Source of the DNA: an uncultured Clostridia bacterium
GTDB lineage: Bacteria; Bacillota_A; Clostridia; Oscillospirales; Oscillospiraceae
Reading direction: 5' to 3'
Length of the DNA stretch: 9,614 nucleotides
NCBI GenBank assembly: GCA_946405325.1
Contig: CAMJGU010000019.1
Location: 1-9,614, forward strand
Shown one piece after another: positions 1-4,439 of this stretch; positions within the stretch are counted from its first letter, which is position 1, and each line of letters begins with the position of its first letter. A program made the translations under genes and the position numbers. Below the pieces are notes generated by a model. It saw only the letters and a list, made by a program, of their open reading frames with translations, was not told the DNA's origin and searched no databases.

Positions 1-1
1 G

Positions 2-172
2 TTCGTGCCCGAGAACGAACGGGCGCTGAACTGGTCCATGGCGGGCAACACCGGCGATTACACCGGCAGCGACCCGGACGTGCCGACCGGCGCGTATGAA
101 TATTCCCGCTGCGGCTATGCCTATCGGGTTCCGGACGGCTGGCGCTGCGAGATCGTCGGCACCGGTTGGTGA
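2..172 (+). CDS. C-terminal end of an unrecognised protein (5' truncated by window edge)
   Basis: An open frame enters from the left edge and stops at TGA 170-172, giving the last 56 residues of a protein. The fragment is rich in Gly, Tyr, Trp and Asp and contains two cysteines (in SRCGYAYRV and GWRCEIVG). It ends in a short aromatic tail, VGTGW. No family is recognised. Codon use is GC-rich, like the flanking chromosome and unlike the AT-rich segment that starts near 660. It converges on tnpV, with a hairpin between them. By position it may belong to the mobile element inferred to end at the 828-839 core, but nothing in the fragment shows this. The frame is the only uninterrupted one with sensible composition here, so it is probably real coding sequence. 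Confidence 0.5.
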   Translation, partial: FVPENERALNWSMAGNTGDYTGSDPDVPTGAYEYSRCGYAYRVPDGWRCEIVGTGW

Positions 173-213
173 TACCCCCTCTTGTTCTGTGAACACCTTA
201 CAGCACGAAATAC

Positions 214-252
214 ATCACGCCCGCGTAGGTCGGTTGACCGCGCGGGCGTGAT
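214..252. terminator. Strong inverted repeat between convergent genes, possible bidirectional terminator
   Basis: A perfect 12-bp stem pairs ATCACGCCCGCG (214-225) with CGCGGGCGTGAT (241-252). A second stem inside it pairs GGTC (228-231) with GACC (236-239). It begins 6 bases beyond the tnpV stop and lies 41 bases after the stop of the left partial gene, the usual place for a shared terminator. Neither side has a clear run of T, so an intrinsic terminator is not certain. It could instead be structured DNA of a mobile element. Confidence 0.4.
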
Positions 253-257
253 AGTGC

Positions 258-629
258 TTAAACGTAGATTAGTTCTGCCCCGACCATTTCCTCCGCTCTT
301 GCCCGGATGTTGTTCATCGCGCCGACCCAACTCATCTGGTCGGTGGCCTTGAGCTGCTCGGTAACGCCCTCCCGCTCTGCCATCTGCCTTATCAGCCAGT
401 CAAGCATTTCCTCCGCCTGTCGTTCGATCTCGGCAACGTGATCGTCAAGGGTTCCGTTCAGGAGCATCGCGGTGTAGGTCACGCTCCGATGCTCTTTGAG
501 GAAGCGACGATACCTCTGTCCCCAGATGCCGGTGGGCTTTTGCTCCGGCAAGATCAGGCAGGGGAGGTAGTAGTCGCCGCAACGCTCGTACCACAGACCG
601 TTGCTCTCGTTAAAAATATACTTGTCCAT
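258..629 (-). CDS. tnpV: TnpV-family transposon-encoded protein
   Basis: This 123-residue protein closely fits TnpV, a small accessory protein of clostridial mobilisable transposons and related elements whose biochemical role is not known. Family hallmarks are visible in order: GDYYLPCL near residue 18, then GIWGQRYRRFLKEH (about 34-47), a helical segment containing ERQAEEMLDWL, then AEREGVTEQLKA (about 84-95), and MNNIRARAEEMV near the C-terminus, ending in ELIYV. It is full length for the family, with no signal peptide or membrane segment. The start is supported by GAGGAG 9 bases upstream on the minus strand. It is evidence of a mobile element in the left part of the window. No transposase or recombinase is seen beside it, so either the element is degraded or its recombinase lies off the left edge. 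Confidence 0.85.
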   Translation of the reverse strand: MDKYIFNESNGLWYERCGDYYLPCLILPEQKPTGIWGQRYRRFLKEHRSVTYTAMLLNGTLDDHVAEIERQAEEMLDWLIRQMAEREGVTEQLKATDQMSWVGAMNNIRARAEEMVGAELIYV

Positions 630-706
630 TCTGAAATTCTCCTCTATAATCTGATGTAGGTTTCAACTGCTCATTGTGATGTGCGTTTGAGGTGAACGAA
701 AATGGT

Positions 707-728
707 TGGCTACAAAATGGCTACAAAA
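707..728 (+). repeat. Perfect tandem 11-bp repeat, possible integrase arm site
   Basis: TGGCTACAAAA occurs twice head to tail (707-717 and 718-728). The pair ends 99 bases before the core at 828-839. The pair of TTGCAACAC repeats at 3270-3290 sits at almost the same distance before the other core copy. This position fits arm-type binding sites of a tyrosine recombinase at the right end of the left element. The function is inferred. Confidence 0.5.
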
Positions 729-827
729 ATTCTGAAGACGCCCCGTAAAGCGTGGAATGTCGGGAATAAGTGGACGAAATGCGTATTTGAAGTGCGTTTT
801 TTCACGAGATGTCAATGCCGTCGAGTC

Positions 828-839
828 GAGTGGGAATAA
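828..839 (+). repeat. Putative att core, guaA 3'-end type (left copy)
   Basis: GAGTGGGAATAA is identical to the copy at 3393-3404. Read in frame it is Glu-Trp-Glu-stop, the conserved end of GMP synthase, whose gene 3' end is a well-known integration target. The DNA immediately upstream does not encode the rest of GuaA, so this is not the native gene end. It fits a junction between two tandemly integrated elements. A terminator hairpin starts 16 bases downstream. A 12-bp match alone could be chance; placement, coding identity and flanking repeats together support the call. Confidence 0.6.
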
Positions 840-854
840 AATCACTTGGCTGAC

Positions 855-903
855 AAGTGCCCGGAAATCGTTGTATATCAACGGTTTCCGGGCACTTTTT
901 ATT
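855..903 (+). terminator. Strong rho-independent terminator after the left att core
   Basis: AGTGCCCGGAAA (856-867) pairs perfectly with TTTCCGGGCACT (885-896). An inner stem CGTTG/CAACG caps it, and a T-rich tail TTTTTATTATT follows. No plus-strand gene ends just upstream. A plausible reading is that the islet carries a replacement terminator for the gene it integrates behind, here guaA. Confidence 0.8.
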
Positions 904-915
904 ATTCCTTCCGGC

Positions 916-966
916 GATTTGCAACACTTTTGCAACACGCAATTGCGCGAAAATGATTTGCAACAG
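916..966 (+). repeat. Three TTGCAACA motifs at the left end of the islet
   Basis: TTGCAACAC occurs at 919-927 and 930-938 (spaced 11 bases), and GATTTGCAACA recurs at 955-965 after first appearing at 916-926. The same TTGCAACAC pair is found at 3270-3290 near the other end of the islet, in the same orientation. Position and repetition suggest recombinase arm-binding sites; the function is inferred. Confidence 0.5.
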
Positions 967-1054
967 ATGGAATAATCTCGGGTGGCTTTGTAGAATGGAG
1001 TTCTCTATTTATGTCATTGAGTGTTGTTTTCTTCAGATTTCTATGATACCATTA

Positions 1055-1068
1055 TACTTATATAAGTA
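1055..1068. promoter_or_regulatory. 14-bp perfect palindrome upstream of the methyltransferase
   Basis: TACTTATATAAGTA is fully self-complementary and centred about 75 bases before the methyltransferase start. A possible -10-like TATGAT (1042-1047) lies beside it, but no well-spaced -35 was found. Such palindromes upstream of R-M genes often serve as operators for control proteins or for the methyltransferase itself. No control-protein gene is visible in the window, so a regulatory role is a guess. Confidence 0.35.
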
Positions 1069-1136
1069 ATGCGATGCTACAATGGATTACAATTACTGGT
1101 TACATATAACGTTCAAATTGGGCAAATGATTAAGAT

Positions 1137-2381
1137 ATGGGAAATATTGAGAATAGAATAAAAACTGAAGATTCGTCCGTCCATGATTGGTACAGATTTG
1201 TATTGTCATTTCCTCCCCATCTTGTTCGACAGTATTTAGAATTATTCAATGCTACGCATGATTCATTTGTGTTGGATCCTTTTTGCGGAACTGGAACTAC
1301 AAATGTTGAGTGCAAGAAGCAAATGATTCCTTCATGGGGAATCGAAGCAAGTCCAATAACGCATTTCGCAAGTAAAACGAAGTGTAATTGGATGTTAGAA
1401 CTAGAAGGGTTTGTGGAAAAAGCAGAGCAGATTGCAGGTACAGCAGCAAAAACAATTTCCACTCTAAATGAGCTTCGCACACTATCCGAAGATCAAAATG
1501 GATTGATTCTGAAAAACTCCATTAGTCCCAAGCCTTTGAGTGATGTGCTAGTTTTGAGAGATGCAATAAATTCGGCACCTGCTCAATACCGAGATTTTTT
1601 TTCCCTTGCGTTAGCCAAACATATTGTGTACTCATTTAGCAATTTGAAATTTGGTCCGGAGGTAGGTATCAGCAGAACAAAGAGAGAGTCTGTAGATGTA
1701 ATCAGTATTTGGCTTGCTGAGATTCAGCAAATGCGAAATGACATTGATTTTTGGCAAAGCCATGCGAGCATTCTTTCTGACATAACCTATGGAGATTCAA
1801 GGAACATACGGAAAGAAGACTATTATGGTCGCGTAAACTGTGTCATAACATCTCCACCTTATCCAAACGAGAAAGATTACTCAAGGACAACAAGACTCGA
1901 ATCAGTTATTCTGGGATATATTAGCACAAAACAAGAACTCAGGAACATAAAGAAGGGGTTTATTCGCTCAAATACCAAGAATGTTTATCGGGGCGATTCA
2001 GATTCTCAATATGTCGATAACATAGAATCGATCAACAGGCTAAGCGACGAAATAGAACAGCGGAGAATAGAATTAGGAAAAACTTCGGGATTTGAACGAC
2101 TCTATTCTTCTGTTGTTAAGCAGTATTTTGGGGGAATGGCAAAACACCTTCTTGGGTTAAAACCTTATCTATGTGACGGCGCATCTCTGGCATATGTTGT
2201 TGGCGATCAAGCATCGTATTTTCAGATTCCAATTCGTACATCATCTCTCCTCGGAGAGGTTGCTGAAAGTTTAGGGTGCTATACAGTTGAGCGAATAGAC
2301 ACATTTCGGAAAAGATTTGCTACAGCAACCGAAACATGGCTTAATGAAGATGTGCTGGTATTGAAGTATAAGGAGCGTTAG
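1137..2381 (+). CDS. DNA amino-methyltransferase (SPPY type), modification subunit of a type II-like R-M system
   Basis: This 414-residue protein has the marks of an S-adenosylmethionine-dependent DNA methyltransferase acting on an exocyclic amino group (N4-cytosine or N6-adenine). A motif X-like FPPHLVR (25-31) leads into motif I, DPFCGTGTT (47-55), which binds the cofactor. Motif II-like GIEASP is at 68-73, and catalytic motif IV, TSPPY, at 238-242. The Ser-Pro-Pro-Tyr form leans towards N4-cytosine, but this is not decisive. The C-terminal part (about 350-382) carries a strand-helix YVVGDQ...LLGEVAESLG seen in this superfamily. About 180 residues separate motifs I and IV, probably including target recognition. 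An in-frame stop at 1131 fixes ATG 1137 as the earliest start. No good ribosome binding site precedes it, and a 12-codon upstream frame (1126-1161) overlaps it, suggesting weak or leader-controlled translation. The AT-rich codons contrast sharply with the chromosome. The target sequence cannot be told from sequence. Confidence 0.85.
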   Translation: MGNIENRIKTEDSSVHDWYRFVLSFPPHLVRQYLELFNATHDSFVLDPFCGTGTTNVECKKQMIPSWGIEASPITHFASKTKCNWMLELEGFVEKAEQIAGTAAKTISTLNELRTLSEDQNGLILKNSISPKPLSDVLVLRDAINSAPAQYRDFFSLALAKHIVYSFSNLKFGPEVGISRTKRESVDVISIWLAEIQQMRNDIDFWQSHASILSDITYGDSRNIRKEDYYGRVNCVITSPPYPNEKDYSRTTRLESVILGYISTKQELRNIKKGFIRSNTKNVYRGDSDSQYVDNIESINRLSDEIEQRRIELGKTSGFERLYSSVVKQYFGGMAKHLLGLKPYLCDGASLAYVVGDQASYFQIPIRTSSLLGEVAESLGCYTVERIDTFRKRFATATETWLNEDVLVLKYKER

Positions 2382-2382
2382 G

Positions 2383-3168
2383 ATGGCTAATTATGATGAG
2401 ATTATTAAGGCGATTTTCTTCGATCACTATTCGCCGGAAAGAACATCAATTCCATTTGAACGAGAAGAATTGGCTAGAAATGCTCGTATCTTAGGGATTA
2501 GCATTCCTAGAAATCTTGGAGATATTATCTACTCCTACAAATATCGAAAGCATTTGCCTGAACAGATAGTAAATACTGCTCCAGACGGATTCTATTGGCG
2601 AATAAAAAACACTGGCAGAGCACAGTATGAGTTCACATTGACGCCAGGTTCGGAATTCATCGAGCCTGATACCATGTTAGCAACAATAAAGATTCCTGAT
2701 GGGACGCCAAGCGTAGTAAGAAAATATAGCATTTCCGATGAACAAGCTCTGTTAGCTATTGTTCGTTATAACAGACTGATAGACATCTTTTTGGGTATTA
2801 CCTGCTATTCTCTTCAAAACCATTTGCGCACTACGGTAACAGGTATTGGGCAAGTCGAAACAGACGAAATATATGTTGGCGTTGATAAGGCTGGACAACA
2901 ATTCATCATCCCTGTTCAAGCAAAAGGTGGAACTGATAGACTAGGTATTTCGCAGATAGAGCAGGACCTTGCTTTGTGTTCTGAAAAATATCCGGGTTTG
3001 ATTTGTCGTGCTCTTGCATGTCAATTTGTTGCAAGAGATATTGTGGCAATGTTTGAGTTTTCAATAGAAGATGACAGAATTGTCAAGATTAATGAACGAC
3101 ATTATAGGATAGTCGATGCATCAGAGATTAGCCCTGATGACCTAAACAATTACCGTTTACATCCCTGA
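2383..3168 (+). CDS. Putative restriction endonuclease, PD-(D/E)XK-like with a Gln-Ala-Lys motif
   Basis: This 261-residue protein starts one base after the methyltransferase stop. AAGGAG, inside the end of that gene, is its ribosome binding site, so the two are almost certainly cotranscribed. A core resembling a PD-(D/E)XK nuclease is visible: acidic VETDEIYVGVD (158-168), then a hydrophobic strand ending in PVQAKGG (177-183). This would give Asp161 or Glu162 as metal ligand and Gln179-x-Lys181 in place of the usual Glu-x-Lys. A following helix has QIEQD (191-195). The N-terminal 60 residues are helical and charged and may bind DNA. There is no signal peptide. Function is inferred from this weak motif and from strict pairing with a methyltransferase; I do not recognise a named enzyme. 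If active, it would cut DNA unmethylated at the site protected by its partner, a defence against phage and plasmids. Confidence 0.65.
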   Translation: MANYDEIIKAIFFDHYSPERTSIPFEREELARNARILGISIPRNLGDIIYSYKYRKHLPEQIVNTAPDGFYWRIKNTGRAQYEFTLTPGSEFIEPDTMLATIKIPDGTPSVVRKYSISDEQALLAIVRYNRLIDIFLGITCYSLQNHLRTTVTGIGQVETDEIYVGVDKAGQQFIIPVQAKGGTDRLGISQIEQDLALCSEKYPGLICRALACQFVARDIVAMFEFSIEDDRIVKINERHYRIVDASEISPDDLNNYRLHP

Positions 3169-3269
3169 AGAATATGGACATTGAGGGCATGCAGCAAACT
3201 CGCTCAGTAGCGTCAAGATAATTGTTCATGTTTACCTCAAAGCTATCCGCAACCATCCCGCGAGGTTTT

Positions 3270-3290
3270 TTGCAACACTTTTTGCAACAC
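3270..3290 (+). repeat. Paired TTGCAACAC motif at the right end of the islet
   Basis: TTGCAACAC occurs at 3270-3278 and 3282-3290, a 12-base period against 11 at the left end. The pair ends 102 bases before the right core, mirroring the tandem TGGCTACAAAA pair that ends 99 bases before the left core. It is a candidate arm-type recombinase site; the function is inferred. Confidence 0.5.
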
Positions 3291-3392
3291 AAGCGAGGAT
3301 AGAATATAGAACACAGAGAAAAATGTATTGATAATTGCTTGATTTTAAGAGAATAACCCACCTAAAATAATATGTATGAGAAACCAGAAAAA

Positions 3393-3404
3393 GAGTGGGA
3401 ATAA
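3393..3404 (+). repeat. Putative att core, guaA 3'-end type (right copy)
   Basis: GAGTGGGAATAA is identical to 828-839. In frame it closes a 10-codon open frame beginning at ATG 3372 (MYEKPEKEWE), again ending Glu-Trp-Glu-stop. It marks the change from AT-rich islet to GC-rich chromosome, and a terminator hairpin begins 15 bases later, much as at the left copy. This would be the distal att site, with resident DNA to its right. Confidence 0.6.
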
Positions 3405-3419
3405 CCGTACAAGCAAAAC

Positions 3420-3450
3420 AGGAGCGAACCTTGCGGTTCGCTCCTTTGTT
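3420..3450. terminator. Bidirectional terminator downstream of the macrodomain gene
   Basis: AGGAGCGAACC (3420-3430) pairs perfectly with GGTTCGCTCCT (3435-3445) around a 4-base loop. On the plus strand TTGTTATCTT follows. On the minus strand the stem is followed by GTTTTGCTTG, and it begins 13 bases after the macrodomain stop, so it most likely ends that transcript. It may also be the original terminator of guaA before elements inserted. Confidence 0.75.
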
Positions 3451-3458
3451 ATCTTCTC

Positions 3459-4220
3459 TCACCCCAACAGACCACGGTAGATCGCGGCGTCCTCGTCCTT
3501 GAACACGTTGAAGATCACGTCCAGTTTACCCCGGTGCTCGCGCACCGTCTCCACGGCGATCTCCGCCGCGCGCTGCTGCGGGAAGCCGAACACGCCCGTG
3601 GAGATGCAGCAAAACGCGATGCTCTCGCAGCCGTTCTCCGCCGCCAGCGTAAGGCAGGCGCGGTAGCTGGACGCGAGCTGCTCCTCGTGCCGTCGGGTGA
3701 GCCGTCCGTCCACGATGGGGCCGACGGTGTGGATCACATATTTGCATGGGAGATTGTAGGCGGGGGTGATCTTCGCCTGACCGGTGGGCTCCTCGTGGCC
3801 CTGCCGCGCCATCAGCTCCGCGCAGGCGTTGCGCAGCTGCACGCCCGCATAGGTGTGGATGCAGTTGTCGATGCAGTTGTGGCAGGGGCGGTAGCAGCCG
3901 GTCATGCCGGAGTTCGCGGCGTTCACGATGGCGTCGCACGCGAGCGTCGTGATGTCGCCCTGCCAGAGGTACAGCCCCGGCTCCGCGCTTGTCAGCTCCG
4001 CGAGCGTCGTGACGCCCTTGCACCGCGTCTCCTCCTGCAGATACTCGTCCTGCACCGCGAGAAAGCCCTCGTCGATATCGCCGGGCAAGCGCACGTTGAA
4101 GAGGCTCCGCAGCAGCTGCCGCTGCTCGCTCTCGTCGCTCGGGATCGCCAAATCGCGGAAGCGCGGCTGCTCCGCGAGCAGCGATTGGATCAGGAACAGC
4201 CGCTTTTCGGTCTGGTTCAT
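3459..4220 (-). CDS. Zinc-dependent macrodomain protein (ADP-ribosyl hydrolase family)
   Basis: This 253-residue protein matches the zinc-containing macrodomain class found in Gram-positive bacteria, which removes ADP-ribose from proteins or processes ADP-ribose metabolites in the cytoplasm. Visible in order are a helical N-terminal extension (about 1-75), GDIT (88-91), the ADP-ribose loop NAANSGMTGC (about 100-109), the zinc segment PCHNCIDNCIH (112-122), and the phosphate loop STGVFGFPQ (207-215). Length and extension fit the family. The start at ATG 4220 is chosen because AAGGGGG lies just upstream and MNQTEKRLFLIQSLL resembles family N-termini; an in-frame ATG at 4247 would add 9 residues. 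In some Firmicutes this class sits in an operon with a SirTM sirtuin, GcvH-like protein and lipoate ligase. None of these is here: the gene stands alone, divergent from pyk, so its substrate is open. Confidence 0.85.
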   Translation of the reverse strand: MNQTEKRLFLIQSLLAEQPRFRDLAIPSDESEQRQLLRSLFNVRLPGDIDEGFLAVQDEYLQEETRCKGVTTLAELTSAEPGLYLWQGDITTLACDAIVNAANSGMTGCYRPCHNCIDNCIHTYAGVQLRNACAELMARQGHEEPTGQAKITPAYNLPCKYVIHTVGPIVDGRLTRRHEEQLASSYRACLTLAAENGCESIAFCCISTGVFGFPQQRAAEIAVETVREHRGKLDVIFNVFKDEDAAIYRGLLG

Positions 4221-4266
4221 GGGTTCGCCCCCTTGGTCTGGTTTCATTCACGTTTTCCTGTTAACC

Positions 4267-4295
4267 ATGATACAAAAATCGGGAATGCAAGTCAA
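4267..4295 (-). promoter_or_regulatory. Promoter of the macrodomain gene
   Basis: Read on the minus strand, TTGACT (4290-4295) and TATCAT (4267-4272) are separated by exactly 17 bases, a good sigma-A-type promoter. It lies 47 bases upstream of the chosen start at 4220. An ATG at 4247 would still be downstream of it. Confidence 0.7.
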
Positions 4296-4363
4296 GTGCG
4301 CGGCTTTCCCTCCATCGGCGGGGAAAATCCCGTTTTTCGGCAAGTTCAACTTCGATGCGTGCA

Positions 4364-4391
4364 TTGACTTATGCGCTTGCTGTGGTAAAAT
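4364..4391 (+). promoter_or_regulatory. Promoter of pyk
   Basis: TTGACT (4364-4369) and TAAAAT (4386-4391) are separated by 16 bases, and a TG one base before the -10 gives an extended -10 (TGGTAAAAT). The pyk start is 48 bases downstream, leaving a short leader. It is divergent from the macrodomain promoter, with about 70 bases between their -35 elements. Confidence 0.7.
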
Positions 4392-4439
4392 GATGCATAT
4401 TCCGACAAATTTCTTAAGATAGCGGAAAGGACGCAGCTT

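Larger units (their letters stand above)
630..1136. other. Gene-free stretch holding an element junction
   Basis: No convincing gene lies in these 507 bases. From left to right they hold a tandem 11-bp repeat (707-728), a 12-bp core identical to one at 3393-3404 (828-839), a strong terminator (855-903), three copies of a TTGCAACA motif (916-966), and AT-rich leader DNA of the methyltransferase with a 14-bp palindrome (1055-1068). The small open frames here have unlikely compositions and overlap these repeats. The content fits the junction of two integrated elements rather than coding DNA. Confidence 0.6.
840..3404. mobile_element. Putative 2.6-kb integrase-less restriction-modification islet
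   Basis: This AT-rich block lies between two identical 12-bp cores and carries only two genes, a DNA methyltransferase and a putative endonuclease. Near its left end are three TTGCAACA motifs (916-966); near its right end is a pair of TTGCAACAC motifs (3270-3290). These resemble arm sites recognised by a tyrosine integrase. No integrase, excisionase or replication gene is present, so it would have to be mobilised in trans or be a decayed island. The GC-rich macrodomain gene begins just beyond the right core. The boundaries are inferred from the direct repeat. Confidence 0.55.
3169..3458. other. Non-coding right end of the islet and junction with the chromosome
   Basis: No gene is supported in these 290 bases. 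They contain the paired TTGCAACAC motif (3270-3290), the right core (3393-3404) and a bidirectional terminator (3420-3445). No clear intrinsic terminator directly follows the endonuclease; only a weak CCTC/GAGG pairing before a T-run near 3265-3271 was noticed. Confidence 0.5.

Noticed and set aside
762..769. Partial core-like GGGAATAA
   Set aside because: Only 8 of 12 core positions match and no hairpin or repeats are placed around it as for the two full cores.
703..837. 44-codon plus-strand frame with a GAGGTG sequence upstream, ending at the left core
   Set aside because: It overlaps the tandem 11-bp repeat and the att core, resembles no family, and its final Glu-Trp-Glu is explained by the core. 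It is more likely non-coding element end.
663..975. Other small frames on both strands around the left junction
   Set aside because: They run across the terminator hairpin and the TTGCAACA repeats, and their composition is not protein-like.
1055..1068. C-box for an R-M control protein
   Set aside because: The palindrome is loosely similar to known C-boxes, but no small helix-turn-helix control gene is seen in the cassette, so the specific claim is not made.
3372..3404. Ten-codon frame reading MYEKPEKEWE before the right core
   Set aside because: It resembles a GuaA tail only in its last three residues, which come from the 12-bp core. It is too short to support as a gene or a true guaA remnant.
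3526..4251. Long Arg/Ala-rich frames overlapping the macrodomain, pyk, GH13 and noc genes
   Set aside because: They are shadow frames produced by the high GC content; the proteins are low-complexity and the real genes on the other frames have conserved motifs.
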